Both the position numbers and the translations under genes were made by a program. The notes under the pieces were generated by a model that did no database searches, was not told where the DNA came from, and worked only from the letters and a program-made list of their open reading frames with translations. This document shows positions 9,720 to 22,500 of a DNA stretch of 64,000 bases, piece after piece. Source of the stretch: Selaginella moellendorffii (lineage: Eukaryota > Streptophyta > Lycopodiopsida > Selaginellales > Selaginellaceae); assembly GCF_000143415.4 (NCBI RefSeq), contig NW_003314286.1:79826-143825 (forward strand), written 5' to 3'. The stretch's first letter is position 1, and every line of letters begins with the position of its first letter.

Positions 9720-12600
9720 AGATGTCAACTCTTCTTTTGTCGAAAAAATTCTTGACAAATAAGACAAATTAATGAATATCACATGCTTGCATGATATATA
9801 ATAAGATCATTGTTTTGATGCTATTTTCTATGTCTAATAGTTGATCATCATGAAATTTTTGCAGGCTGCAATGCACCAGAAACCAACTATAACACTTGTC
9901 AATCCCAGAAGATCCACTAGCGTGATATTCAAAACATTCAGCAAAAAGATTTTCAGTCTCATTTACTTTATTGGAAACTCCTTTCTTGAAAAGCATTCTT
10001 TCACGTGCACACCACCTTGTTGCCACAACTTAGAATAGATAACAGTCTTCACAGAGGGAAAAGAAAAATGGTGTTTTTGTTTAATTTTTAATCATTACTC
10101 AAATGGCATCTTTATGAACAAACATCCAACCATGAATCAACAAAGCCATTAAGCAAGGGTTTTATGCTGGGATCCACTTTCATTTTCTTTTCACCTCTTC
10201 TAATAGAAACTTGACTTTCCTCCCTCAAATAGAGGTTACACCAGAATGACAAAGTCTGTAGAAACCAAGAGTTTAATACACCCATTACAAGATAACTCTC
10301 GTTAGCATCAGCTACTTCAATGTACTCTTGTGTTGGGAAAACTTGTTCAGATCCAAGGTATAAAAAGCACTACCCTACAATAAAAGGAAAACTTCAAATT
10401 ACATTACCTGGTAAAGTGTCTTACTTGTCTTAACTTGCACAAGAACAGGAATAAGGGTCATCGGGTGTTGCTGCTGCGAAGCAGTGTCAGTCTCTGAGAC
10501 TTAGCCACGATCTCCCTAGGAACTCTCACCTGACATATCTAAGAAAAACAGGCGTCTGACCCAAATCCGGTGCTGACAGCATGCACATTCGAGCCTTGTG
10601 TCTCATCTGCGCCATCTGTTCACTGTGGATCCTTGGTTTCACAATCTTGGCTGGAATCTCTAGCTCATGTGAAGTGACCGTGTACACATCATCTTGAAGA
10701 AACCTAGAGATCAAATTTGCAGGTTGCATCCCATCCATTGCTTTTGCAATCATCTCCACTGCAATCATTTCGTATCCGTCCCCAATTCCGCTGCTTCTTG
10801 ACTGGGCGTTATAACCATAAGCAGTATCAGCTATACTCTATAAGCCTGATGGTTCGCCAACTTCTAAATAGTGCCACAAAAAATGGAGAACAAGAGGCTC
10901 CTCAATACGCAGTAGAACGTTTGCTGTGTCTGACCCTTCCGTCGAAGAATCCAAATCTTGCATTTCAAGCGTTCCACGGGCATGCAACCTTGCAAGTCCG
11001 TATTGAATCAAACCCTCTTGACATGCTTCCTAAAAAAGTCCTACACACTTTTGTAGGAAATGGCGAACTCCGTCCCAAAGTGTTAACTGCCATTGGCCTG
11101 TACTCTCGTATTCAACAAAGTAAGCAGTTGCTTTGCTGCGGTAACTTTTCAGGAATAAACGATTTTAATTGCAGTGTTTATGCTACTTTGGGGGATTTTA
11201 TGAGGAGGCCGACCTGAAGGATTATGCTAGTCGGATCCTTAAAGATACATCACAGGTGGATTTTCACAGGGTCTTCCAGCTATATAAGATGGGTTTTGTG
11301 TTTCACCAGAATAGTAGAACATGCTTGTGCGAAACCCAGCCATCAAACAACGCTAAAAACACATCCAAAAGAGATCTTGTTCTTGACAGGTGAATCAAAC
11401 CTATTAACCAAGTTGTCCTGCACCACCTGGCATTCGTCGTCCGTCTTAATCAAACGATCAAATACCTCTTCGATCCCACAGTCACTGGATATTAACTCAT
11501 GTAGTTTAACATTTAGAACGCCATCTCTCGCCACACGGTCAGCTCGGGGATTCTTGTCTGTAATGGATACAATAGCTCACTTAGTTCTGCCAGGAAGTGA
11601 AATCCAACCTACTTAAACAACCAGTATTTGGCCCAAACCTGAAGTGGCATGCTTCTTGTTAGGGACAAATGCATATCACTCCCCTCTCTTACGTAACTAC
11701 CCTTTTGCCACGCCCACTCCTCACTGAATTGTGCATTCTACCCCCCTGTGCTACCTCCTTCAACTTGTCTAGGATGAAGAATCTGCTGAGGAGAACAGCT
11801 TTGAAGCAGCACCATGTCACGTGCATCGGAATTGACTGGTTTCCTGGATACAGAACCATTAGCGGCATCTAAGTCTGCGGAGCCCTCCATTCCAATCCGT
11901 CCCATAGGAACAAAATACAGAGGCAAACGGTCCACTGCAACCTGAGCCTTTCCAGGGCCAGAAACATCGAAAAGTACCACCAGGCCAGGGTGTGTTATAT
12001 CCACTTGATCCAGAATGTATTTGGAGGCAGGCAATGCCAGGAAGGCAAGGTTTAGGACTGTCGGGAGCTTGGAAAACCGTCCCTTTTGCAAACGTCTGGA
12101 AAGCTGGCCTTAAAATCACTTCCCAACGCCAAAGAGTAGAAAGCCTGTCCTCCCGTCCTCTAGCTTTAATGGGTGTCTCCCACTCAACGATGCCGGCTTA
12201 GGAAGTACTTGATCTGCTCTATGTATTTGGTTCCATACTTGTCCAAGAGAGCTTGCACATCTCGATGGACGGCATTGTAGCGATCCAGCAGCAGCATCAA
12301 CAAGATCAAACAATTAAGCTTTGAACGAACACATAGAAAGGCAAGAATACACAAGTAACGATTCGTCAGTACACCAGATCCACAAGGAAGCACACGTAAG
12401 TAAATGGCAGGGGGCGCTGCAAAAACAAAATTTGTCAGCAATGGATGAACAAGCCAAGACCAAACATTTGAGTAAGATAAGCTTTTCTTCTCAGCCGGCC
12501 CTCCTTCTTCCTCAGCTGGTCCTCTTTTTTCTGCCAACCTCACATATTTGCCTCTATTTGCCAAGTGAATATTCCAGAATCAGAGTTTAAGTAACCCTTT
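9720..12600 (-). pseudogene. P-loop NTPase-like pseudogene, copy A
   Basis: Decayed minus-strand gene, homologous along most of its length to copy B at 24.7-27.9 kb. The N-terminal part lies near 12564-12184 and the C-terminal part near 10026-9769 (QLLDIENSIKTMILLYIMQA). The nucleotide-binding loop is damaged: copy A reads FDVSGPGKA near 11990-11960 where copy B has GVSGSGKT. A conserved PMGRIGMEGSADLDA segment lies near 11905. The putative Walker B core ILDE is reduced to DDE in TDDECQ near 11430. Frames are broken repeatedly, and about 140 bp (11172-11310) is inverted relative to copy B. The P-loop, the DEcQ box and a shared YGTKYIEQIK helix suggest a STAND/Crinkler-like NTPase, which is inference only. 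Confidence 0.6.
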
Positions 12601-12883
12601 TTATTATTAAAATTAACAAGAAAATAAGTACAAACAATACCATTTGAAACGTATTTTAATGTAAGCCACTTCAAATATTGATTGCAAGCATATAATATTC
12701 TAGAAAACGAACGCGACATTAGAAAGTTTTAGTTAATAACAACTCAAACTGAGCTTTACTTGAGTTTATTTATTTCTTAAACTAATGTTAACTAATGTTA
12801 TTGAGTGGTTTGCCTAAGCAAACCGAAAGTAAGAAAGAGAAACGAAACATAGCACAGAATATACTTTATGCCGTTTACTAACT

Positions 12884-13980
12884 CTAGCGCCGGCACACCA
12901 TTCCCCTGCTTCCATCCCCGCTGTGACACTCCATTGACGGCAGAGCCATCCCTGCCTTGCTCTTCATCTCAATCACATCCTCGCCGGCACCAAGCTGCGC
13001 TGTGGATTCCTGGAACCGCGACACCTCGCAATCGGAGTTGAAGAGCGATGACACCGCGAATCGCTTCTCCCCGCCCATGACGGGCATGGCGACGCCGATC
13101 TTCACCCGGCTCCGGAACCCCGCCGCGTACGTCTGGCCGAGCACCCCGTGCACGTCGCGCGACAGATCCCCAAACTTGAAATTCACCTCGAGGTGCGCGA
13201 AGCAATCGTCGGCCGTGATGTCGTAGCGGTGGACGCGCGATTCCTCCGCGGTGATGGGCACCACCCTCACCACCGCGCGGAAGCTCCCGGGCCTCTCCAC
13301 CGCGATGGCATTGGCGAGCGCGATGCGCGAGATCTTGAGGTCCCCAGCAGAGGGGAACTCCACCGCCGAGCCCTGCCCCGCCGGGACGAGGACTGGGCTC
13401 TCGTCCAGCGCTATGGAAATGTGATCCACGGAATCGTCCCAGATCGAGGCCCTCTTGGCGCCCACGTAGAGCTTGTGGCTGCCAAACATGATCCCGAGCG
13501 CCTGGACCCAGGTGAAATCGCGCGTGGATCCGGCCCTGTTCTTGCCGATGAAGTGCGCATTGATGTGGAGATCTCTGTCCGAGACCAGGCAGAAATCCTT
13601 GTCCTTCTTGCCGTGGAAGTAGAACATTATCCCGTCGCCGCCGATGAATCGTGGGTCCTGGCACACCGCTCCCGGCTTGTCACACGCTGGATCACCTCAA
13701 TCGAATCGAATGGGCCACACAGACGAGAGAAACGAGATCAAGTTCGTGAGAGCACCAGAGAGAGGGATTCGTGACGGTTAGAAGACCCACCGCAAATCGG
13801 CTTGCAAAACTTGCAATCGACCTGGCACGCCTTGGGGCATCCCGCGGGGCATTTGTGGACGACGCCATAGCAGGCCTTGAAGAAGGGATCCGAGCAGCTC
13901 GCGGACCAAGCGCGAGCGCCATGGATCGAGCAAAACAACAGCGCGATCGCCACACCCAGCACCACTGCCGCTCTCGCCAT
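12884..13980 (-). CDS. root-cap / LEA-related secreted protein
   Basis: Two exons (13980-13791 and 13686-12884, phase-1 intron) give 330 residues. An N-terminal signal peptide of about 24 residues (VVLGVAIALLFC core, cleavage near ARA) leads into a cysteine-rich segment of about 45 residues with many C-x2/3-C spacings. The long exon, starting CDKPGAVCQDPRF, matches the plant root-cap / LEA-related family (Pfam Root_cap), with the typical GGDGIMFYFHGKKDKDFCLVSD stretch in its first third. Family members are secreted or wall-associated, and their biochemical role is unknown. The product is probably extracellular. A telo-box-like repeat lies 50 bp upstream of the ATG. Confidence 0.85.
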
Positions 13981-14030
13981 TTCTCTCGCAAATCCAAAGC
14001 CAACTGCCCCAAATTTACGCGCGAAACAGA

Positions 14031-14043
14031 GCCCTAACCCTAA
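14031..14043. promoter_or_regulatory. tandem CCCTAA telo-box in root-cap promoter
   Basis: GCCCTAACCCTAA contains two telomere-like units 50 bp upstream of the root-cap gene start (13980, minus). Confidence 0.4.
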
Positions 14044-14524
14044 TTCTAAGCTATCTCCGTTAGTGGGCTCTGTGCTGCCAACCTGACAAAAGGAGTGTAT
14101 ATTATGAATGTGAGGGGTCGGTGGAGCGTCATATGAGCTTCTTTACAGAGGCCACTGTCAGTGCCAGGACATGGTTGGAAAGAGTAGAAATATTTTGTAT
14201 TAAATTTTCTATCGTATTGCATGTACACAACACGACCAGATTGTACGCTTTTGTATCCACGCAAGTGTTGTATTCGTTATGTTCTTTTGCCTGGGTAGAT
14301 ACGCTCCTGGGCTACGGATTCCGTATTTCGCGGTGTCCTTGCGCGGTCGTCGCAGGTCAACGCTAAAGAGCAGAGCTGGGGTTCGATTCTCGATATGGCG
14401 GTCAAGGTTAGTAAACGGGTAATGGTCAAATTTGGTCAAAGGAAACGTGGCCGTCCATTTGGAGGAGGATTTGGTCTTCTTTTCGGACAGGAGTCCAAAC
14501 TTTCTAGGCATTTTTCCAGCAGCA

Positions 14525-15819
14525 ATGAGGAGCAAATTCTTTGCCGGTGTGGCGAGGAGGGCATTTGGATCGGCTAGATCGACGCGGGCTCTTTCTCTCA
14601 AAGGTACAATCGATCTAGATCTGGAATGGAGGTTTTTAGATCTGATAGATCTGGGAGGGGTAATGCTTTCGTGCTGCGAGTGGAATGCGGGATCTGGAGA
14701 GCTGTGCTTGAGCTTTTTGGCCAGATTTCTGGGCTAGGTTAGCTCGATTTGCTTCACAGTAGCGTCTCACACGGAATTATTGTTTATCTTCGTCGTTTTT
14801 TTACTTGCCTTTAAGATGGGAGAGCTTTTGGAAGTGCCGCGATTTGCAAAGGAGTTCCTCAGTCCGTGCTAAGTTTTGCTGCTCGTGCTACTCACGAGAG
14901 CACGGCAAGCGCGAAATGGCTTTTAGCTGCGGCTGCTCTTCCAGCTGCTGGTAAGATCTAGAGGAACTTTATCCTGGCAAGAATTGTTTTCTTTGAGACA
15001 ATCTATAGTTCTCACTTCTTCCTTTTTGTAAGCAGTGCTGGCATCCGCGGTTTCAACTGTGCACGCTGCAGAGGTATTTGTGTTTTTTCACTAGTTCGGG
15101 AAAGGAGTTTACAATGTTTGCTTTCGATTTTTTCTTTGTTTTTCATTGACAGATTGAGCGAACTTTTATTGCTATCAAGCCGGACGGAGTACAAAGGGGT
15201 CTGGTAAGTTTTTTTCTTTCTTTGAAGAACTTTGAAAAAGCTGCTTTTCAGTTTGATCAACTTTATCGTCGTTTTCCACTTTATTTTTCTTTTGTTTTCC
15301 CCAGATTTCCGAGATAATTTCTCGTTTCGAGAGGAAGGGCTACAAGCTCGTGGCAATCAAAATCCTGACTCCTACCAAGGAGTTCGCTATGCTCCACTAC
15401 GATGATCTTAAGGAGCGTCCATTTTTCAATGGACTCTGCGATTTCCTGAGCTCGGGTCCAGTAGTTGCCATGGTGAGCTTTTCGGCTTTTATTTTCATTG
15501 ACCGCAACTATTCTTCCAGGTATGGGAAGGTCAAGGAGTGGTAAAATACGGAAGGAAACTCATTGGAGCTACAAGTCCACACAACTCGGAACCTGGAACA
15601 ATTCGCGGTGATCTGGCGATCTCCGTTGGAAGGTAGCGAGCTCTTTTATTATATTTTTTCTCTCTCTTCTAGAGTTGAGTTCTTCACTCAAACTACAGGA
15701 ACATCATTCACGGAAGCGACGGGCCGGAAACCGCAAAGAACGAGATAAACTTGTGGTTTAAACCGGAGGAACTGGTCGACTACGGCCTTGATTCCGAGAA
15801 GTGGCTGTACGAGCCATAA
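14525..15819 (+). CDS. NDPK3: nucleoside diphosphate kinase, organellar (NDPK3-type)
   Basis: Seven exons (14525-14603, 14816-14950, 15036-15073, 15153-15203, 15305-15472, 15520-15632, 15699-15819) sum to 705 nt, or 234 residues. The enzyme moves the terminal phosphate from ATP to other NDPs through a phospho-His. Residues 1-70 are Arg/Ser/Ala-rich without acidic residues until late ([19 protein letters not shown]), typical of a transit peptide. A hydrophobic stretch ([18 protein letters not shown]) follows, then the kinase domain from [17 protein letters not shown]. The active-site motif NIIHGSDG is intact. This two-part leader matches plant NDPK3, found in the mitochondrial intermembrane space and thylakoid lumen. 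The HAK/KUP gene follows about 700 bp downstream on the same strand. Confidence 0.93.
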
Positions 15820-16525
15820 AACGCCGCGAAGAAACTCGGGATCGAGAGACGAGAAAAACTGGAGTTGCCGTCCCAGAGAAAGCGAAAGAAGGAGAAGAAG
15901 AAGAGAACCAAGAAGTTCTAGCTGGAATCTCCAAGCAGAGACATTTTTGATAAAACCAACACAGAATAATTCACAAAGGAAAGCTCTGCCGGCTTTTCAT
16001 GATTCATGCTCGTCGTGCCTTTTTCCACAGATGCAGCTGAAATGTTCAGTCTTTCTCCAGAAAAGCAAGCGAGCAAATCAAATCAAGTGCGAGACGTATT
16101 TCATGTGTGGTGCTCCTGGACTGGAGGCTTTTGACCCGTCATTCTTTCGTGCTCTTTGGAGTTTTGTCAAGCTTGGATGTCGCTCTCTCTCTCTGTCTCT
16201 CTCTTTCGTTTTCTCGATCGAGGACCCGGGCCCGAGAAGTTTGCTATGGTTTTGCTGCGTTTAGAAAACGTGGAATCCTGGTGGCCGTCACTCGCGGGAA
16301 AGAAAAAGGAACGTTTTTTTTTTGTTCCCTTTTTTCTGGCTCAGGGGATCAAGAAAAAATGGGCAGTCGGCGACAAGCACTTCCATGTCGTGATTCACTC
16401 GAACTAGCAGAAAGTTATTTGATTCCTGGGCTCTAGAATCATTCCTCCAGCGCTTGCATGCCTCCGGATTCATTGCCTCTATTCTTTTTTTGCTATCCAT
16501 TCATTCAGTCATTTTTTCTGGAGCG
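15820..16525. other. intergenic between NDPK and HAK/KUP
   Basis: 3' UTR of NDPK followed by the promoter/leader of the potassium transporter. It contains a CT-rich run near 16180-16210, probably leader or promoter sequence. An upstream in-frame Met at 16454 could extend the transporter by 24 residues. No separate gene is supported. Confidence 0.5.
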
Positions 16526-19135
16526 ATGTCGACGGATTTGGAGACGGGTGGTCTCGCTGGATCGGATCAAAGCCACCCAAAATCGAGCACAACGCGATGG
16601 GTAAAATCGGTGAGTGGAGAGAGAGAGAGAGAGAGAGAGAAGATCTCTTGTTCTATGCATATTCATTCTTTGTACCTACTTGAATTTTGGCAGTGGAAAA
16701 CGATTACGCTGGCGTACCAGACGCTGGGAGTTGTGTATGGCGATCTGGGAACTTCGCCTCTATACGTCTACCCGACCATGAATTTCAAGTCGCCCCAGGG
16801 CGAGGATTTTCTGGGAACTTTCAGCATCATCTTCTGGACGCTCACGCTCATCGGCCTCGCAAAGTACGTCTTCATTGTTCTCCATGCGGACGATCACGGC
16901 GAAGGTTTTTTTTTTTCTTCCGCAACTTTCTTTCCTTGTTCTTGGAAAGCTCTTTAAAGTTTGATCGTTTCTCTTGGAACCGTATAGGTGGAACGTTTGC
17001 GCTCTACTCGCTCCTTTGCCAGCATTTGAAGACGACGATCAAGGGCCACAAGTATGGACGAATGCTGTCGGATTCCAAGCTCTCGCACTTTAGCAAGACC
17101 AACGAGGCCGAGAGCCCAACCGCCTTTGCACGCTTCATTGAGAGGCGAAAGTCCGCTCAGAGGCTCTTGCTCTTCGTTGCCATGCTCGGGACTTGCATGC
17201 TCATTGGCGATGGAATTCTTACTCCTGCCGTCTCGGGTATGGTTCTTATGTTTAGCTTTCAAACTCTCAAGTTTATGTTCTACAGTGTTGTCAGCCATGG
17301 CTGGAATCGCCACAGCCACACCGAAAATAAACCAATGTGAGTCCAGTCGTTGCTTTGTCTTTGCATTGCTTGTTTTGGATTCTGCTCTCTCGCTTTTCTG
17401 ATTTGATACCTTTTTTTTTCGTCTACAGCTACTGTGGTTTGGCTCTCAGCTGCTGTTCTCGTCGCCTTGTTCTTGCTCCAGAGATTTGGAACAAAGTGCG
17501 TCAGCTTTGTCTTCTCTCCTATAATGGCCATTTGGCTCATCACCACCCCTTTGATCGGGCTCTACAACATTGTCATTCATTACCCCCAGATCTACAAAGC
17601 TCTGTCCCCTCACTACATCGTCACCTTCTTCCAGAGAAATGGGAAGGATGGCTGGCTCGCTCTTGGTGGAACCGTGCTTTGTATAACAGGTTCGTCTTTC
17701 AGTATCTTCTTCCAACGCTCCAAGTTTTCTTCGTCTTGTAGGCGCCGAGGCAATGTTTGCAGACCTTGGACACTTCACAAAGTCCTCCATCCAAGTAAGC
17801 TTTGCGAAAGTTTTATACCATCGTATCGATGATAACGATTGATTTTGTCTCCCAAGGTTGCTTTCGCGTTTATGATCTATCCCTCGGTGCTGCTAACTTA
17901 CGCCGGACAATCGGCATACCTGGTGAGACATCCAGGCGACCACCGAGAGGCATTCTACAAGTTTCTTCCTCGTTCCATATACTGGCCGATGTTCGTGGTG
18001 TCGACGCTGGCGGCTATAGTCGCCAGCCAGGGACTCATCTCGGCTGCGTTCTCCATCATCAAGCAATCCATAGCTCTCGACTATTTCCCTCCGGTGACCA
18101 TGGTTCACACCTCTCAAGACAAGGAAGGCCAGGTTTACTCTCCCCAAGTTAACTATTGTCTCATGGTTCTCTGCCTGGCCGTGCTTTTTGGATTCCAAGG
18201 TGGTCCAGAGATTGGCAATGCTTTTGGTACGCAAAACCTTCTGGTCTTTCTTTCATCCAACACAAGATTCTCTTCCAGGTGTGGCAGTCATTTGGGTGAT
18301 GCTAATCACATCTTCACTCATAACGCTGGTGATGCTTATCATCTGGAGAACTCCCGTGATCCTAGCGCTCGTCTACATCACAGTCTACGGGACCTTGGAA
18401 GGAGTGTACCTCTCGTCAGTGCTCACGAAGCTCCGCGAGGGTGGCTGGTTTCCTTTCGGCATTTCCGTCATCCTGGCCTTGGCGATGTTTAGTTGGCACC
18501 ACGGCCGCGAGAAAATCTCCGACTACGAGATGATCAACAAGGTGACCGTGGACAGCCTCGACGAGCTCTTCTCTCGAGCGGCCAAGCAGCGAGTTCCGGG
18601 GCTGTGCCTCTTCTACACGGACCTCGTTCATGGCGTCCCCCCGATCATGAGACACTATGTAAATAACGTTCGCTCGCTCCACCAGGTGATCGTCTTCATC
18701 ACCATCCGCTACGTTCCCGTCAGGACGGTTCTCCCGGACGAAAGATTCATCCTGGAGCGATGCGGCTACGCGGGGGTGTACCGCTGCGTGGCCCAGTATG
18801 GCTACACGGACGTGCTGGAAGGGGAGGAGTTTGTGAGCGACGTGATCGAGGCTCTGGCGATCTTCGTGGCTTCTCGGGAAGATCACGAAGAACTCGATAG
18901 CGATGGCGATGGCGCTGCTCTTGTAAGTGATCTGTGGCGAGCAAAGGCCGCCGGCGCTGTTCACGTCATGGCAAAGGCTGATTTCCGGATGAGCGAGGAG
19001 AGGAGCGGCTGGTTCGAGCGGCTGGTCCTAGACGGCATCTATAGATTCTTAAGGAATAATTGCCAGATGCCCGTAGCGGCGCTCAAGATCGCCCCCCAGA
19101 ATGTAATCGAGATTGGAATGATGTACGAGATTTAA
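16526..19135 (+). CDS. KUP: HAK/KUP/KT potassium transporter
   Basis: Eight exons (16526-16609, 16694-16904, 16988-17236, 17286-17336, 17429-17689, 17742-17794, 17857-18226, 18279-19135) sum to 2136 nt, or 711 residues, slightly short for plant family members (about 750-800). The signature [14 protein letters not shown] is near residue 40, followed by [10 protein letters not shown] and many membrane helices. The C-terminal cytosolic region starts around [12 protein letters not shown]. The family moves K+ (often with H+) across plasma membrane or tonoplast. The N-terminus is short and contains Ser/Thr-rich sequence. An upstream in-frame Met at 16454 would add a hydrophobic leader, but I prefer 16526 because the family starts with a hydrophilic tail. 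Confidence 0.93.
16617..16640. repeat. (GA)12 microsatellite in KUP intron 1
   Basis: Uninterrupted GA dinucleotide run directly after the first splice donor of the transporter gene. Length polymorphism is likely. Confidence 0.9.
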
Positions 19136-19151
19136 AAATGGAGTCTTGGTC

Positions 19152-19240
19152 GGTTTGACTTGAGTTGACTAGAAGGGACTGTGACCGTGGACTAAAGTTG
19201 ACTGGGACTGTGACTGGGAGATTCTCTGACGTGACTTGTT
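19152..19240. repeat. TTGAC/GTGAC-rich cluster 3' of KUP
   Basis: Several TTGAC or GTGAC pentamers in under 90 bp just past the KUP stop codon. The core TTGAC is the WRKY W-box. Similar clusters occur at other gene boundaries in this window. Confidence 0.45.
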
Positions 19241-19496
19241 GGAGGGAGCACTAGAGGGGATGCAAATCTTTTGATGCCGCGTTAGTGGAGTGCTGAATCG
19301 ATGCCACTAGCGCCATTTATCATCAAGCACATGAATCTTAAGCTCAGCGTTCTCTAGCAAATGATAAGAGGACAGCAACTTTACGATTTCTTTTGGAATT
19401 TCTTAGAGTATCGCTAGCAGTGCCACTAGCACCAATGGAGGATTGCCGGTTCAGGGCCAGGACGGTCGCCATCTGTGCGAATATACGGCGAGAGGG

Positions 19497-19504
19497 TATA
19501 AAAG
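19497..19504 (+). promoter_or_regulatory. TATA box of the ABCC gene
   Basis: TATAAAAG about 75 bp upstream of the ABCC start codon at 19580, implying a leader of roughly 45 nt. Confidence 0.55.
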
Positions 19505-19579
19505 ATGGAACGATGAGCGGGGAGAAAAAATTCTGTGCGTTTCGAGTGTGTTTTTGTGTGGGGCTGTGTATTAGTTTTA

Positions 19580-22500
19580 ATGGCTCCAAACCCACAGGAG
19601 GGAGCCTCATTTGTCAGCCTTGCGCTATGGCATTGGATGCAACCATTGATTAACCTTGCGAACAAAAGGCCTCTAGAGGTAAGTTTGTATGAATCACATT
19701 AACTGAAGCTAACATTGGTGTGACCAGATGGATGATTTATATGATCTTTGCAAAGAGGAGACCACTGTTTTCAGCGACAAGCGCTGGAACAAAGCCAGGG
19801 AGAAGAACAAGAAAGCGTCTGTATGGAGAGTGATGCTCTGGTTTCAAGGAAGAAAACTGTTGTGTTATGCTATGACCACCAGGATTCTGTGGCTTGCTTG
19901 TGGCATCTTACAGGTAAATGCCATGTTAAATTTCTTCTACATTCTTGTTTTATCTGTGTCACAGGTCTACGCGGTCAAAGCTTTGGTACTGACCGTTGAA
20001 CACCCGTCTTCCATGAGATGGTGGAAAGGGTTTGTACTGCTGCTCGCGGCGGTCGTGTTTCCACTCTTGCAAATGCTGTGTCAAAGCTATCTCTCGGTCG
20101 CGTTTATAAGGCTTGGCGTGCAAATTCGAGCAGCGGTGTGCATGGCCGTGTTTAACAAGGTTGAAATTTGACTGAAAGTGTTGACTGGTCCTTTGACTCA
20201 GGTTGACTGAATGGTGCAGATCCTTGTCATGAATGCGGTGTCGCTCAGCCACACAAGCAATGGCCAGCTTCTCAACATTATCGGGAATGACATGCAAAAG
20301 CTCATGGACTTTCTGAATGCCTTTCCCTTCGGTAATCATAAATGTCATAGAAACTCTTGTACTAATCTCTAGTGTCTTAGTTGCTGTGCTGATCATCGAT
20401 GTGCTGGTTATCACTGGTGTTGCGGGGTATGAGATTGGGATCTCAGCAATTCCTGGGATACTGATAATTCTCCTGGCACAATTCTTTCAAGTTAAGTTCC
20501 TCTGAGATTCTCTAAGCTAAAAAGCTTTTGTCTTTTAGATTGGACTTGGGAGGAGGATCAAGAGCCTCAGGAGGAGAGCACTGGTGTTCATAGATGCCAG
20601 AGTCCGAATGGTCGGGGACGTGGTGACGGGAATTAGAGTTATCAAATACAATGGTTGGGTTGTTCCATTCTTGAAGCAAATAGCCATCACTCGGGCCCGG
20701 GAGCTAAGCTGGATAGCAAAAGCATCTTTTATGCGGGGAGTGGCCACGGCTGTCGGGGTGAGATATATTATTATACTATTTTTCAAGATTCAAACTATTT
20801 TTTCTTTATAGGATGCTTACGTACCATTAGCTTGTTTGGCCACCTTTGGCGTCTATGTTTTCCTCCACGGGGGGAATCTAAACGCCAAAAGTACATTTAC
20901 AGTTTTGCCCTTCTTGGGAGTCTTGTATAAATCAGCCGGCTCAGCAAGACCAGGTGTGTAAATATCGTTTCAACTTCACATAACAAAGTTGATGCTAGGG
21001 TTCTTAATATTTGGAGAAGCAATGATAGGCATGGATCGTGTACAGAGATTTCTTAATATCCATGTTGAGAACACTACCAAAGTAATTCAGACAACTTTTT
21101 TCAATGCGCCAATTACAATATAATGTATAATTGCAGAAATCTGCATTGCACGCAAATGCAACGGTCAAGGCAGTAAGCTGCTCTTTCACCTGGGAACCCT
21201 CGGGCACTAAAGGATCCAGCAGGCAACTTGGTCAACCAGTTCTAAGAAACATCAACCTTGAGGCCAGAAAAGGTGAGCTAGTTGCCATTGTGGGATCCAC
21301 TGGGAGTGGAAAGAGTTCTTTGCTTCTGGGACTGCTAGGCGAACTAAAGGTTTGATGAAATGCAATGATTTAAATTTGAAATTCATTTCTTTCTGGTAAT
21401 AATTTCAGGTACTCAGAGGCTCTTACAGCTTACAACAAGATGCTGTTTATGTACCGCAACAGCCATGGATAATAAATGACACTGTTCGTAATAACATTCT
21501 TTTCGGCAGTGATTTTGATTTGGAGCGATATCAAAGTGTTCTCTCTGCGTGTGCTTTGGATCAGGATGCATCTTGCTTCCCAAATGGGAGCGACTCTGAA
21601 ATCGTAAGACTTGATTCCTCCTCCATTAGTTTTTCTTAACTTTTTATACGTCACCAGGGTGAAAGAGGAATAAACTTAAGTGGCGGACAGAAAGCTCGCA
21701 TAAGTTTAGCCCGGGCATGCTACAATGCCTCACCAATTGTTCTTCTGGACGATCCATTTGCGGCGGTGGATGTTCCAACAACACAGCATTTGATCCAGCA
21801 CGTCTTGGGTGGCGTTCTCAAGGGCCGAACGGTGATCATCGTCACCAACAACGAGATGTGCTTGACAATGTGTAACAAAGTTTACCGCCTCGAGTATTCC
21901 ACCCTACATCTCAGCGAGGCCGAGAAGGAGATCAACCGAGGCCTGGTCAGTTACAACGCTAGATCATCACTTGAGAGCTCCCAGCAATCGATTGAACATA
22001 CCTCTCCCGTGGTTATAAAAACCACCAATGCTCAACTCCAAGGATCTAGTGGATCGCTGGTCAAGAAAGAGATCAGTCTGGCAAGTAGAGGAATCGCTGC
22101 AAAAGACTTGAAGGAGTACTTTAATACGATGGGATGGTAAGTACTTGAATCGATATGAACTTCCTCACTATCTGTTTGTTTTTTTTCTTCAGGGCACTGG
22201 TCATCCTTGTAGGAATAACCTTTGTTATCACGCAGTGTGCTTTAACGGCTGGGGATTACTGGCTAAGTGTGTGGACGGATAAAAAATACAACTTGCAAGC
22301 AGGTCCATATGTTGCAATTTATGCTGCTCTTGCAGTTGGGTTCCTCATTTTTGCTTCACTTCGAGTCTCTCTATTTACTGAAGCCACAAACAATGCTGCG
22401 AGGAAGTTACACTCGAAAATGGCTGAGAATATCTTACGCTCGCCCGTCACCTTTTTTGATCACGTGAGTTTTCATCTTTTGAAGCTTCACACTGTATATT

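Larger units (their letters stand above)
5090..9720. repeat. AT-rich repeat island 1
   Basis: About 4.6 kb of strongly AT-rich DNA with no convincing gene. The composition changes sharply from the gene-bearing DNA on the left. The longest frames (around 6823-7089, 7313-7579 and 8754-9056) look like translated AT-rich repeat, with no domain and no codon bias. It holds a 50-bp tandem duplication (5508-5606) and an LTR-like repeat cluster (6320-8200), annotated separately. The remainder resembles old, eroded transposon sequence. Confidence 0.6.

Noticed and set aside
5090-9720. Possible organelle DNA insertion in the AT-rich island
   Set aside because: No recognisable plastid or mitochondrial gene fragments; repeats with a retroelement primer-site motif explain part of it better.
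14376-14395. B-box-like GGTTCGATTCTCG upstream of NDPK
   Set aside because: The flanking bases do not form a T-stem and no A box lies at the right distance.
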